Assembly (NCBI GenBank): GCA_946222885.1
Contig: CAMIAK010000006.1
Span: forward strand, 62,001 to 126,000
Length of the DNA: 64,000 nt
DNA from: an uncultured Nesterenkonia sp.
GTDB taxonomy: Bacteria; Actinomycetota; Actinomycetes; Actinomycetales; Micrococcaceae
Direction: 5' to 3'
Position numbers and translations under genes: made by a program. The notes under the pieces were generated by a model. The model searched no databases, was not told where the DNA came from, and worked only from the letters and a program-made list of their open reading frames with translations. This document shows positions 25,459-34,539 of the stretch, piece after piece; position 1 is the first letter of the stretch; each line of letters starts with the position of its first letter.

Positions 25459-25972
25459 GGCCGCCAACGAGCCCATCGACCCGGCAGGGGTCACCTGGAC
25501 CCGGGTGGACGAGAAGTACATCACCGTCCGGTACATCACCGGCGTGCTCGGATGGCTGCTGACCTTCGCCCTGGTGGGGACCCCGCTGGTGCTCGACTGG
25601 CTGGGCATCCTGGGCGGCATCCCTCTGTGGGTGAGCATCCCGGTGGTCAGCGCCCTGGTGGTCTGGGCCGCCGTGGACCTGATCCTCATCCCGCGCCGGG
25701 TGCGCGCCATCGGCTATCACGAGCGCCAGGACGACCTGCTCATCCGCCGCGGCATCCTCTTCCAGAAGCTGGAGGCCGTGCCCTACGGCCGCCTGCAGTA
25801 CGTGGACATCGAGGCCGGCCCGATCATGCGGAAGTTCGGCCTGTGCACCGTGCAGCTGAAGACCGCCTCCTCCTCCACCGACGCCTCCATCCCGGGCGCG
25901 GTCCGGGATGAGGGCGCCCGGCTTCGCGAAGAGCTCTCCGCCCGGGGCCAGGCCCGCCTGGCCGGACTGTGA
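25439..25972 (+). CDS. PH-domain (bPH_2) membrane protein
   Basis: A 177-residue protein with two membrane segments (WLLTFALVGTPLVLDWLGIL and IPVVSALVVWAAVDLILIP) followed by a bacterial pleckstrin-like domain: RAIGYHERQDDLLIRRGILFQKLEAVPYGRLQYVDIEAGPIMRKFGL. The phrase YGRLQYVDIEAGP is diagnostic of the bPH_2 family. It overlaps the DUF3180 gene by 20 nt, with GGAGG upstream of the ATG. Usually found as a pair with a longer multi-PH protein, as here. Role unknown, probably in envelope biology. Confidence 0.87.
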   Translation: MPAERHEAANEPIDPAGVTWTRVDEKYITVRYITGVLGWLLTFALVGTPLVLDWLGILGGIPLWVSIPVVSALVVWAAVDLILIPRRVRAIGYHERQDDLLIRRGILFQKLEAVPYGRLQYVDIEAGPIMRKFGLCTVQLKTASSSTDASIPGAVRDEGARLREELSARGQARLAGL

Positions 25973-25980
25973 GGCCCGGC

Positions 25981-27708
25981 ATGAGCGAAGAGGAGAACAC
26001 TCCCGACGCCGGCCCCGGCGGCTCGGCCTCAGAGGCTTGGTTCGATTCGACCTGGACCCGGGTCCACCCGCTGAGCCCGTTCGTGCGCGGCTGGCTGACC
26101 GTCGTCGCGGTGCCGCTGGCCCTGGTCACCTATAACTGGCAGATGCTGCAGGACCTCTGGGAGCTCTGGCGCTCCGGAGAGCTGACGGAGAACATGGAGC
26201 GCAACCCGCTGCCCTATCTCCTGGGCAGCGGCGGAGCCCTGCTGGTGATCCTGCTGATCTTCCTCAGCTTTGTGCTCTCCTGGTGGTTCACCCGGTACAA
26301 GATCACCGAGGAGCACGTCATGGTGAAGTCCGGGATCTTTGTGAGGCAGCACCGCCAGGCGCGCATCGACCGGGTCCAGGCGGTGGACCTGCGCCAGCCG
26401 CTGCTGGCCCGGCTCACCGGTCTGGCGGAGCTGAAGTTCGAGGTCGCCGAGGGCGACGGGACCGCCGCCACGCTCGCCTTCCTGAAGAAGCCCGAGGCGG
26501 AGGAGCTGCGCGCGGAGATCATGGACCGCGCCTCCGGCCGTGAGGAGCACCCCGGACAGGCGGCGGAGGAGCGGGCGGCGGTGGACGACGCCGGAGCCCT
26601 CTCCGATCCCGGCGTCCCCCTCGATCCTGCGGGCTCCTCCGGCTCCACCGCCGAGGACCACTCCGCGGCGCCGTCGCCGGTGCCCTCCGCCCCCGCCTCC
26701 ACGGAGCGCCAGGTCACCCGCGTCCCCACCGGCCGGCTGATCGGCTCGGTGCTCACCGGCGCCGGGACTCTCATCCTGCTCCTGATCGTGGTCCTCTCCG
26801 TCGCCGCGGGGTTCATAGCCCTCTTCGTCACCCATGACGGCAGCCCGGGGGAGGCGTTGGCGGAGCTGCGCGACGACTTCACCCTCGCGCAGCTGATGGG
26901 CATCGCCCCTGCGCTGCTGCCGGGCCTGATCGGCTTCCTGGCGGTCTACTATCAGGGCTTCAGCAAGGGCTACGGCTTCACCGCCACCATGACCGACGCC
27001 GGGCTGCGGCTGAAGTACGGCCTGCTGGAGACCACCACCCAGACCATCCCGCCCGGCCGCGTGCAGGCCATCCAGGTCCAGCAGGGCCTGCTGTGGCGTC
27101 CCTTCGGGTGGTACAAGATGGCGGTCACCGTGGCCGGCTACGGCATGGGCGGTCAGCGCAACGTCCTGCTGCCGGTGGGCCGGTTCGAGGACGTCATGGC
27201 GGTGGCCGCGGAGATGTTCCCGGACCTGCAGGTGGAGAACCCGGAGGAGCTCTTCCGGCTGGGCGTCAGCGGCAGGGGCACCGAGGGCGGCTTCACCGAG
27301 GTGCCGTCCCGGGCGCGGATCTTCGACCCGCTGGTGCGCCGTCGCCGCGGTTTCCGCGCCACTCCGGCCGCCCTGATGATCCGCGACGGGGTGACCCTCC
27401 GGATCCTGAGCATGATCCCCCATGAGCGGATCCAGTCGCTGGGCGTCACCCAGGGGCCGCTGAAGCGGCTGTTCCGGCTGGCGAACCTGCGGGTCCACCT
27501 GCCCGGAGGCCCGATCATCGCGATCACCGCCAACCAGGACCTCGAGGCGGCCAAGGAGCTCTTCGAGCTGGAGTCCTCCTATGCGGCGACCGCCCGCCGC
27601 TACAGCGACCGCAACCAGTGGATGCGCCCGGAGGAGCTGCGCGAGTTCGAGAAGAAGGTCGAAGAGGCGGTGGAGGCCGGCCAGGCCCAGAAGGAGCCCC
27701 AGACATGA
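25981..27708 (+). CDS. Multi-PH-domain (bPH_2) membrane protein
   Basis: A 575-residue protein with several membrane segments (about residues 40-60, 80-105, 255-285, 300-325) and three bPH_2 domains: near residues 110-170 (KITEEHVMVKSGIFVRQHRQARIDRVQAVDLRQP), 340-420 (MTDAGLRLKYGLLETTTQTIPPGRVQAIQVQQG) and 465-540 (MIRDGVTLRILSMIPHERIQSLGVTQGP). A Pro/Ala/Ser-rich acidic linker separates domains one and two. An upstream GTG (25969) overlapping the previous stop is an alternative start. Partner of the preceding small PH protein. Confidence 0.87.
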   Translation: MSEEENTPDAGPGGSASEAWFDSTWTRVHPLSPFVRGWLTVVAVPLALVTYNWQMLQDLWELWRSGELTENMERNPLPYLLGSGGALLVILLIFLSFVLSWWFTRYKITEEHVMVKSGIFVRQHRQARIDRVQAVDLRQPLLARLTGLAELKFEVAEGDGTAATLAFLKKPEAEELRAEIMDRASGREEHPGQAAEERAAVDDAGALSDPGVPLDPAGSSGSTAEDHSAAPSPVPSAPASTERQVTRVPTGRLIGSVLTGAGTLILLLIVVLSVAAGFIALFVTHDGSPGEALAELRDDFTLAQLMGIAPALLPGLIGFLAVYYQGFSKGYGFTATMTDAGLRLKYGLLETTTQTIPPGRVQAIQVQQGLLWRPFGWYKMAVTVAGYGMGGQRNVLLPVGRFEDVMAVAAEMFPDLQVENPEELFRLGVSGRGTEGGFTEVPSRARIFDPLVRRRRGFRATPAALMIRDGVTLRILSMIPHERIQSLGVTQGPLKRLFRLANLRVHLPGGPIIAITANQDLEAAKELFELESSYAATARRYSDRNQWMRPEELREFEKKVEEAVEAGQAQKEPQT

Positions 27709-28622
27709 CCCAGCCGATCGATCCCTACGCGGCTGAGCAGGATCCCTCCCGGAGGGACGGGCGGCTCGGCGTCGGGGTGATCTCCGCCGGCAAGGTCGGG
27801 GCCGTGCTCGGTGCGGCCCTGCGTGCCGCCGGACATTCCGTGGTGGGCGTCCACGCCGTCTCCGAGGACTCCCGGACCCGGGCGGAGTCGCTGCTGCCGG
27901 ACGTCCCCGTCCTGGAGATCCCGGAGATCATGCGCCGCTCCGAGCTGGTGCTGCTGGCCGTCCCGGACGACGTCCTGGGCGAGGTCGTCTCCGGCATGGC
28001 GGAGGCCGGGCACATCCAGGCCGGGCAGCTGTTCGTCCACACCTCCGGGCGGTACGGGACAGACGTCCTCGCCCCGGCACAGCAGGCCGGCGCCATCGGG
28101 CTGGCCGTCCACCCGGCGATGACCTTCACCGGGATGAGCATGGACCTGCACCGGCTCAACGCCTGCGCCTTCGCGGTGACCGCCCCCGCCCCGGTGCTGC
28201 CCATCGCCCAGGCGCTGGTGGTGGAGATGGGAGGGGAGCCCGTCGTCGTCGCCGAAGCCGACCGTGGGACGTATCACGCGGCGCTGGCCCATGCCTCCAA
28301 CCACCTGAACACCATCACCGGGCAGGCCGCGGAGATGTTGGGCCGGATCGGCGTCGAGCAGCCCGACCATGTGCTGCGCCCGCTGATGCACGCCTCCCTG
28401 GACAACGCGCTGGCCTCCGGCGAGGGAGCGCTGACCGGTCCGATCGCCCGCGGGGACCTCAACACCGTCCGGCACCACCTGGAGATGCTCGCCGCATCCG
28501 GCCTGCCCGCGGACATCCGCACCGCCTATGTCTCCATGGCCCGGGCCACCGCCCAGCGCGCCCTGGAGCGCGGGATCATCGGGGAAGCCGCGGCGGCTGA
28601 GCTGCTGGACCTGTTGGAGTGA
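27705..28622 (+). CDS. Rossmann-like and DUF2520 domain protein
   Basis: A 305-residue predicted NAD(P)-binding oxidoreductase. The N-terminal Rossmann region LGVGVISAGKVGAVLGAALRAAGHSVVG gives the glycine-rich loop, LVLLAVPDDVLGEVV follows, and the helical DUF2520 half contains ALAHASNHLNTITGQAAEML. It resembles pyrroline-carboxylate or ketopantoate reductase-type folds. In actinobacteria it normally sits directly before panC, which suggests a link to pantothenate, but no reaction is proven. The ATG overlaps the previous stop (ATGA). Confidence 0.88.
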   Translation: MTQPIDPYAAEQDPSRRDGRLGVGVISAGKVGAVLGAALRAAGHSVVGVHAVSEDSRTRAESLLPDVPVLEIPEIMRRSELVLLAVPDDVLGEVVSGMAEAGHIQAGQLFVHTSGRYGTDVLAPAQQAGAIGLAVHPAMTFTGMSMDLHRLNACAFAVTAPAPVLPIAQALVVEMGGEPVVVAEADRGTYHAALAHASNHLNTITGQAAEMLGRIGVEQPDHVLRPLMHASLDNALASGEGALTGPIARGDLNTVRHHLEMLAASGLPADIRTAYVSMARATAQRALERGIIGEAAAAELLDLLE

Positions 28623-28655
28623 GTCGGTTGGGTGGTTCGTCCGTCCCGGTCGCCC

Positions 28656-28717
28656 GATGTGTTGAGTTCCCGGGTATGGGCCCGCTGAGCGCCGCATTCC
28701 CCGGAACTCAACGCATC
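28656..28717. repeat. Nested palindrome P7 (62 bp)
   Basis: Arms of 23 bp at 28656-28678 and 28695-28717 agree at 20 positions (GATGYGTTGAGTTCC core). It separates two genes on the same strand. No second copy was seen. Confidence 0.8.
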
Positions 28718-28806
28718 TGAGGGGGTCGCCGCCTCCGCAGGGAGTTTTCGGGTTCTGCCCTGGATCATAGGGTGGTCGGGTCAGCCGTAGCGCAGAAGGG
28801 AAGAGG

Positions 28807-29562
28807 ATGCAGAACATGACCACCGCGCCCCGAGCCCACGATCCTGCTTCAGCACTCCGCTCTTTGCGACCCGGCTCTGCCCGCCCTGCTGCGGCACTGT
28901 TCGGAGCACTGTTGGCTGTGACCGGCGTCGTCGGGTGCTCCGCGGAGGATTCCTCCACAGGTTTTCTCGAGGTCGCGCCGGACCCGGAGGCAGAGAGCCC
29001 GGGCCCGCTGGACTCCCAAGCCCTGGAAGCTATCCGCGGCACTGAAGGTGTGGACCAGGCCGATCCCTGGTTCCAGGCCTTCCTCGAGGTGCCCCAGGAT
29101 CAGTGGCCCGACGCCGGGACCAACCCGGGCGGCATCGCCGCGACTCCGCTGATCCCCGGCCGCACGCCGGAGGTGGTCAGCGGCAGCATCCCCGACGGCG
29201 GGCTGGAGCCTGACCAGGTCGTGGTCCCGCATAAGGTCAAAGGCGGCAGTCTGGAGGACCTCGTGGGAGAGACGGTGGCCTTCACCTATACCGAGGTCAC
29301 CGGGCCACAGGAGGGTGAACCCGAGGAGTTGGAGCTCGAGGTGGTCGCCACCATCGACAACGAGGATCCCGGATCCGACGGTCCGCAGCCGGCCTATATG
29401 GACTCAGAGACGCTGTGGAACCTCATGCAAGACTCCGGACAGGTCCCCGACGGCGAGTACAGCCGGGTCATCGTCTCCGTGGAGGAGGGCCAGGACCCGG
29501 ACGACGTGGAGGAGAGCCTCGAGGGGGAGGGCTTCGCCGTCCACAGTGCACGCGAAGCCTGA
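28807..29562 (+). CDS. Lipoprotein with MacB-like external domain
   Basis: A 251-residue secreted lipoprotein. The lipobox LAVTGVVGC places the lipidated cysteine at residue 44 after a basic, unusually long N-terminal region; a second Met at residue 4 is an alternative start. The rest is soluble and acidic. The phrase [30 protein letters not shown] and the following [11 protein letters not shown] resemble the periplasmic core of MacB/FtsX-type ABC permeases, but no permease segments are present. AAGGGA lies before the ATG. It interrupts the usual DUF2520-panC neighbourhood. Function unknown. Confidence 0.72.
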   Translation: MQNMTTAPRAHDPASALRSLRPGSARPAAALFGALLAVTGVVGCSAEDSSTGFLEVAPDPEAESPGPLDSQALEAIRGTEGVDQADPWFQAFLEVPQDQWPDAGTNPGGIAATPLIPGRTPEVVSGSIPDGGLEPDQVVVPHKVKGGSLEDLVGETVAFTYTEVTGPQEGEPEELELEVVATIDNEDPGSDGPQPAYMDSETLWNLMQDSGQVPDGEYSRVIVSVEEGQDPDDVEESLEGEGFAVHSAREA

Positions 29563-29579
29563 GTCACCAACCCGCCGCA

Positions 29580-29585
29580 TACACT
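29580..29585 (+). promoter_or_regulatory. -10 element for leaderless panC
   Basis: TACACT followed by 6 nt and the GTG at 29592. Confidence 0.6.
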
Positions 29586-29591
29586 GGGTCC

Positions 29592-30548
29592 GTGACTGAG
29601 ATCCGCGTGATGCGCACGGCCGCTGAGCTGCGCGCCGCCGTCGTCGAGTCCCTGCACCGCGCCGCCCGGGACCTTCCCGCCGGCGACGTCCCCACGATCG
29701 GTTTCGTCCCCACCATGGGGGCGCTGCACTCCGGGCACGGCGCCCTGCTGCGCGCGGCCCGGGAGAGTGCCGACCTCGTGGTCGCCTCGGTCTTCGTGAA
29801 CCCGCTGCAGTTCGACGACGACGCCGACTACCTCCACTATCCGCGCCAGCTCGACGCCGACCTGGAGCTGTTGGAGGCCCACGGCGCGGACATCGTCTTC
29901 GCCCCGGAGGTGGAGGAGATGTACCCGGGATATCCCGGCTCCTCCGGAAGCCCGGTCCCGCTGGTGCGGCTCACCGCCGGTGAGCTCGGCCGCCGTTGGG
30001 AGGGTGCGGCCCGCCCCGGGCATTTCGACGGCGTGGTCACCGTGGTCAGCAAGCTCTTCAGCATCATCGCCGGCGGCATGCCCGCCCGCGTGGAGGCCTG
30101 GTTCGGGGAGAAGGACGCCGAGCAGGTGGCGATCATCCGCCGCATGGTCGCCGACCTGAACCACCCGGTCACCGTGCGGGCGCTGCCGATCGTGCGGGAT
30201 GAGAACGGGCTGGCGCTCTCCAGCCGCAACCAGCGGCTCTCCGCGGAGGACTACCCTGCGGCCCTGACGCTGTCCCGGGCGCTGGCCGAACTGGCCCGGC
30301 GCGCCGCCGCAGGCCGGCCGCTCGACGTCGAGGAGCTGATCGCCGGGCTCAACGCGGATCCGGGCGTGGACCTGGACTATCTGGTCGCCGTCGACCCCTC
30401 CACGCTGCTGGAGCTGGAGCCCGGCATGGAGCTGCTCGCGCAGGACGGCGTGCTGCGCGGGGAGGCGCTCGCGCTGATCGCCGCACGGGTGGGGCCGGTC
30501 CGGCTGATCGACAACATGTCCCTGCAGGTGAGCCGGCCGATCCTCTAG
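29592..30548 (+). CDS. panC: Pantothenate synthetase
   Basis: A 318-residue enzyme condensing pantoate and beta-alanine with ATP. Motifs: [19 protein letters not shown] (HxGH nucleotide-binding), [30 protein letters not shown] and [10 protein letters not shown]. Length is slightly above the norm. The GTG start has no ribosome site but a TACACT box at 6 nt, so it is leaderless. Neither panB nor panD is in the window. The panC stop codon is part of the next gene's -10 box. Confidence 0.97.
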   Translation: MTEIRVMRTAAELRAAVVESLHRAARDLPAGDVPTIGFVPTMGALHSGHGALLRAARESADLVVASVFVNPLQFDDDADYLHYPRQLDADLELLEAHGADIVFAPEVEEMYPGYPGSSGSPVPLVRLTAGELGRRWEGAARPGHFDGVVTVVSKLFSIIAGGMPARVEAWFGEKDAEQVAIIRRMVADLNHPVTVRALPIVRDENGLALSSRNQRLSAEDYPAALTLSRALAELARRAAAGRPLDVEELIAGLNADPGVDLDYLVAVDPSTLLELEPGMELLAQDGVLRGEALALIAARVGPVRLIDNMSLQVSRPIL

Positions 30549-30551
30549 GCT
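30546..30551 (+). promoter_or_regulatory. -10 element for leaderless M13 peptidase gene
   Basis: TAGGCT, whose first three bases are the panC stop codon, followed by 6 nt and the ATG. Confidence 0.55.
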
Positions 30552-30557
30552 GAGCGC

Positions 30558-32543
30558 ATGACCGATGTCGCCAGCAGCACCCCGTCCTTCCCGTACATCG
30601 ACAGCTCCGTCCGCCCGCAGGAGGACTTCCAGCGGCACGTCAACGGCACCTGGCTGAAGACCGCGGAGATCCCCTCGGACCTGGACTCCTACGGCTCCTT
30701 CATCGAGCTGCGGGACAAGGCTGAGGCTGATGTCCGCGCCATCCTGGAGGAGGCCGCCGGGGACGCCTTCGAGGGCACCGAGTTCGCCGAGGTGGGCGCA
30801 CGGATCGGCGGGCTCTACGCCTCCTTCATGGACGCCGAGCGCGCCGAGCAGCGTGGGCTGGCCCCCATCCAGGACTTCCTCGACGACGTCGACGCCGTCA
30901 GCTCCCCGGAGGAGCTGGTCCGCCTCTCCGCGCGCTGGCAGCGCTGCGGCATGGACGGCATCTTCGCAGCCGGCTCCCTGCGCGACGCCGGCAGCCCGGA
31001 GCGGGAGCTCTGGCACATCATCCAGGGCGGGCTGGGCCTGCCGGACGAGTCCTACTACCGTGAGGACACCTACGCGGAGATCCTGGCCAAGTACCAGGAG
31101 CACCTGGGCCGCCTCCTCGCCCTGGGCGGCCTGGAGCAGTCCGAGGCCGAGCAGGCGGCGGACGGCGTCGTCGCCCTGGAGAAGACCATCGCCTCCCACC
31201 ACTGGGACGTGGTGACCACCCGCGACGCCCAGAAGCGCTACAACCTGAAGAGCCGCGAGGAGGTGGTCGCGCTCATGCCGCTGATCACCGCGGCCTTCGA
31301 GGGCTGGGGGCTCTCCGAACGGCACACCGAACAGATCGTGCTGTCCCAGCCGGACGTCCTGCCCGGCGTGCAGGCTGCCCTGACCAGCACGGACCTGGAG
31401 ACCTGGAAGCACTGGCTGCGCGTGCAGCTGCTGCGCTGGGCCGCCCCGCTGCTGCACTCGGCCCTGGTCCAGGAGCAGTTCGACTTCTATGCCAAGACGC
31501 TCAGCGGCACCCCGGAGCTGAAGGAGCGGTGGAAGCGCGGCGTCGCCCTGGTCAACGGGCACCTGGGCGAGGACGTCGCGCAGATCTACGTCTCCCGGCA
31601 CTACCCGCCGGAGGCCCGGCAGGCCATGGACGAGCTCATCAAGGCGCTGCTGGAGGCCTACCGGCGCTCCATCAGCACCCTGGACTGGATGGGGGAAGAG
31701 ACCCGGCAGAAGGCGCTGGAGAAGCTCGGGACCTTCCGCCCGCTGGTGGGGTATCCCGCGCGCTGGATCGACTACTCCAGCGTGGAGGTGCGCCGTGACG
31801 ACGTCGTCGGGAACGTGGCCCGCGCCGCCGAGTTCGAGTGGGACCGCGACCTGAGGAAGCTCGACGACGGCCCGGACCCGGACGAATGGCATATGACCCC
31901 GCAGACGGTCAACGCCTACTACCACCCGCTGGAGAACGTGATCTGCTTCCCGGCGGCGATCCTGCAGCTGCCCTTCTTCAGCGTGGAGCGGGACATGGCG
32001 CAGAACTTCGGGGCGATCGGCGCGGTCATCGGCCATGAGATCGGCCACGGCTTCGACGACCAGGGATCCCGCTACGGGGCCGACGGCTCGCTCACCGACT
32101 GGTGGACCGCAGAGGACCGGGAGGCCTTCGAGCAGCGCACCAGGAAGCTGGTGGATCAGTTCGACGTGCTCTCCCCGTCTGTCCTGGACGATGAGCACAC
32201 GGTGAACGGCGAGCTGACCCTGGGGGAGAACATCGGCGACCTCGGCGGCCTGGGCATCGCACACAGGGCCTATGTCCTGTGGCGAGAGCAGAGGGGCCTG
32301 GAGTCGCAGGAGATCGAGGGCTACGGCGATGACGCCCGGTTCTTCTTCGCCTGGGCGCAGGCCTGGCGGCATGTGGTCCGGCCGGAGCGGGCGATCACCT
32401 TGCTCAGTGTGGACCCGCACTCCCCGGCCGAGTTCCGCGCCAACCAGATCGTGAAGAACCTGGATGCCTTCCATGAAGCCTTCGGCACGGAAGAGGGCGA
32501 TGAGATGTACCTGGCTCCGGAGGAGCGCGTGACCATCTGGTAG
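30558..32543 (+). CDS. M13 (neprilysin-like) zinc metallopeptidase
   Basis: A 661-residue peptidase of the PepO/neprilysin family. The zinc site GAVIGHEIGHGFDDQGSRYGADG gives His493, Glu494 and His497, and the third ligand is Glu557 in GELTLGENIGDLGGL. The N-terminal RPQEDFQRHVNGTWL is typical. There is no signal peptide or membrane segment, so it is cytoplasmic and likely acts on small peptides. It starts 9 nt after panC and has its own leaderless promoter signal. Confidence 0.95.
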   Translation: MTDVASSTPSFPYIDSSVRPQEDFQRHVNGTWLKTAEIPSDLDSYGSFIELRDKAEADVRAILEEAAGDAFEGTEFAEVGARIGGLYASFMDAERAEQRGLAPIQDFLDDVDAVSSPEELVRLSARWQRCGMDGIFAAGSLRDAGSPERELWHIIQGGLGLPDESYYREDTYAEILAKYQEHLGRLLALGGLEQSEAEQAADGVVALEKTIASHHWDVVTTRDAQKRYNLKSREEVVALMPLITAAFEGWGLSERHTEQIVLSQPDVLPGVQAALTSTDLETWKHWLRVQLLRWAAPLLHSALVQEQFDFYAKTLSGTPELKERWKRGVALVNGHLGEDVAQIYVSRHYPPEARQAMDELIKALLEAYRRSISTLDWMGEETRQKALEKLGTFRPLVGYPARWIDYSSVEVRRDDVVGNVARAAEFEWDRDLRKLDDGPDPDEWHMTPQTVNAYYHPLENVICFPAAILQLPFFSVERDMAQNFGAIGAVIGHEIGHGFDDQGSRYGADGSLTDWWTAEDREAFEQRTRKLVDQFDVLSPSVLDDEHTVNGELTLGENIGDLGGLGIAHRAYVLWREQRGLESQEIEGYGDDARFFFAWAQAWRHVVRPERAITLLSVDPHSPAEFRANQIVKNLDAFHEAFGTEEGDEMYLAPEERVTIW

Positions 32544-32594
32544 AGGCACGGGGTGCCTCCGCCAGGGGCGGGGAGCGAGTTTGTCTACACGACG

Positions 32595-32600
32595 TAGAAT
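32595..32600 (+). promoter_or_regulatory. -10 element for leaderless lysS
   Basis: TAGAAT followed by 6 nt and the GTG at 32607. Confidence 0.6.
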
Positions 32601-32606
32601 GGCCGC

Positions 32607-34163
32607 GTGACTGAACAGAGCTCCGCGCCCAAAGACTCCGCCGCCAAAGACCTGGACACCAACGATCAGCGCGCCGTCCGCATGGACAAGCGGGAGCGCC
32701 TGCTGAGCCGCGGCGTCCAGCCCTATCCGGTGAGCGTGGAGCGCACGGGGTCCTTGGCCGAGGTCCGTGAGCGTTTCGACGGCACTGTGGAGGCCGGCGA
32801 GTCCACGGGGGAGACCGTCTCGGTCACCGGGCGCGTGATGTTCATCCGCAACACCGGCAAGCTCTGCTTCGCCACCCTGCAGGAGGGCGGCCCGGAAGGG
32901 CGCGGCTCCCGCCTGCAGGCGATGATCTCCCTGGCCGAGGTGGGCGAGGACGCGCTAGCCGACTGGAAGGCCCTGGTGGACCTGGGCGACCACGTCCGGG
33001 TGACCGGCGAAGTCTTGGTCTCCCGCCGCGGCGAGCTCTCCGTCATGGCGACCGCCTTCGAGATCGCCTCCAAAGCCATCCGGCCGCTGCCGGTGCTGCA
33101 CGCCGACCTCAATGAGGAGACCCGCGTCCGCCAGCGCTACGCGGACCTGATCGTCCGCGACGAGGCCCGCGAGATGGTCTACAAGCGTGCAGCCATCACC
33201 CGCTCCATCCGCGATTCGCTCCACTCCCACGACTACGTGGAGGTGGAGACCCCCATGCTGCAGCTGGTCCACGGCGGCGCACAGGCGCGTCCCTTCGAGA
33301 CCCACCTCAACGCCTTCGACCAGGACATGACCCTGCGCATCGCCACCGAGCTCTACCTGAAGCGCGCCGTGGTCGGCGGCATCGACCGGGTCTTCGAGAT
33401 CGGCCGGGTCTTCCGCAACGAGGGCGTGGACTCCACCCACTCCCCGGAGTTCACCACCCTGGAGTCCTATGAGGCTTGGGCGGACATGTACGTCATGGCC
33501 GAGAGGATGCGGGAGATGATCCTCAACGCCGCCGACGCCGCGGGCGCCGGCCGGCAGATCGAGGCGCAGGGTCCCGACGGCGAGCAGGTCACCATCGACC
33601 TCGACGGTGAGTGGCAGTGGCTCAGCGTCTACCCCGGCCTCTCTGAGGCGGTGGGCCAGGAGATCACCACGGAGACCCCCGCTGATGTCCTGCGTGAGAT
33701 CGCCGAGAAGCACCAGGTGAAGGTCGACCCGGCCTGGGACGCCCAGAAGCTGGTGGTCGAGCTCTTCGGCGAGATCGTCGAGCCGAACCTCATCCAGCCC
33801 ACCTTCGTCTGCGACTATCCGCCGATCGCCCAGCCGCTGGCCCGCGAGCACCGGGAGAAGCGCGGGGTCATCGAGGCCTGGGACCTGATCATCGGAGGCA
33901 TGGAGCGCGGCACAGCCTTCTCCGAGCTGGTGGACCCGGTGGTACAGCGCGAACGGCTGGTGGAGCAGTCCCGGAAGGCGGCCGAGGGCGACGACGAGGC
34001 CATGCAGTATGACGAGGACTTCCTGCGCGCCCTGGAATACGGCGCTCCGCCGATGGGCGGCCTGGGACTGGGAATTGACCGTCTGGTGATGCTGTTCACC
34101 GGAGCAGGAATCCGAGAGACCATTCTCTTCCCGCTGCTGAAGCCGGAAGCCGAAACCCCGTAA
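32607..34163 (+). CDS. lysS: Lysyl-tRNA synthetase, class II
   Basis: A 518-residue synthetase. An N-terminal OB-fold anticodon-binding domain (about residues 65-155: VSVTGRVMFIRNTGKLCFATLQ) precedes the class II catalytic core with motif 2 FEIGRVFRNEGVDSTHSPEFTTLESYEA and motif 3 GGLGLGIDRLVMLFTG. Polar residues 1-25 are likely disordered. The GTG is leaderless (TAGAAT at 6 nt). A small membrane protein gene and lsr2 follow, as in other Micrococcales. Confidence 0.97.
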   Translation: MTEQSSAPKDSAAKDLDTNDQRAVRMDKRERLLSRGVQPYPVSVERTGSLAEVRERFDGTVEAGESTGETVSVTGRVMFIRNTGKLCFATLQEGGPEGRGSRLQAMISLAEVGEDALADWKALVDLGDHVRVTGEVLVSRRGELSVMATAFEIASKAIRPLPVLHADLNEETRVRQRYADLIVRDEAREMVYKRAAITRSIRDSLHSHDYVEVETPMLQLVHGGAQARPFETHLNAFDQDMTLRIATELYLKRAVVGGIDRVFEIGRVFRNEGVDSTHSPEFTTLESYEAWADMYVMAERMREMILNAADAAGAGRQIEAQGPDGEQVTIDLDGEWQWLSVYPGLSEAVGQEITTETPADVLREIAEKHQVKVDPAWDAQKLVVELFGEIVEPNLIQPTFVCDYPPIAQPLAREHREKRGVIEAWDLIIGGMERGTAFSELVDPVVQRERLVEQSRKAAEGDDEAMQYDEDFLRALEYGAPPMGGLGLGIDRLVMLFTGAGIRETILFPLLKPEAETP

Positions 34164-34187
34164 GCCTGAACGCAGGCGAGGAGAACA

Positions 34188-34340
34188 ATGGAAAACTTCT
34201 GGACGTATTTCGAAGTTCTTGCCCCCTCCATCGGCGTCGGCCTGATCTTCTGGGTGGCGATGCGCTCGATCTTCCGGGCCGACCGCCGGGAGCGCGCATC
34301 CGAGGCTGAGGTGCGGGAACAGCTCGGCGAGGACCGCTGA
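34188..34340 (+). CDS. Small single-span membrane protein between lysS and lsr2
   Basis: A 50-residue protein. It starts MENFWTYFEVLAPSIGVGLIFW, giving one membrane segment at about residues 10-25, then a basic stretch RSIFRADRRERA and an acidic end. GAGGAG sits 4 nt before the ATG at 34188 and the TGA is at 34338-34340. From memory, similar 45-60 residue proteins occur in this position in Arthrobacter relatives, so it is probably real despite its size. Function unknown; the charge pattern suggests a small membrane regulator or complex subunit. Confidence 0.75.
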   Translation: MENFWTYFEVLAPSIGVGLIFWVAMRSIFRADRRERASEAEVREQLGEDR

Positions 34341-34381
34341 AGCTTCGCCCTCCGGGGCCTGAAATCACTCCCTCTGGCGGA

Positions 34382-34400
34382 CTTTTCTATGCCAGAAAAG
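34382..34400 (+). terminator. AT-rich hairpin after the lysS unit
   Basis: CTTTTCT, 5-nt loop, AGAAAAG. Small, without a T tract; it may end the lysS transcript before lsr2. Confidence 0.3.
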
Positions 34401-34426
34401 CTGCATAAATGCTGAATGTCTCCGAG

Positions 34427-34456
34427 TTGACCGGTAAACATGAAACTTGGAATACT
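34427..34456 (+). promoter_or_regulatory. Candidate lsr2 promoter
   Basis: TTGACC and AATACT separated by 18 bp in the most AT-rich gap of this block (34341-34539). The leader would be about 77 nt. Lsr2 proteins bind AT-rich DNA, so autoregulation at this region is plausible. Confidence 0.45.
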
Positions 34457-34539
34457 TATCGTGTCTGATATTCCCCCTGAGAATGCTTCCGATTCCCGGT
34501 ATTCCTCTGCATTCTCTCGACTGAGCAGTGAGGTGCCAA

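Noticed and set aside
29394..32549. A 1051-codon open frame on the minus strand opposite panC and the M13 peptidase
   Set aside because: It is antisense to two well-supported genes and is open only because of high-GC codon structure; its product is low-complexity and matches no family.
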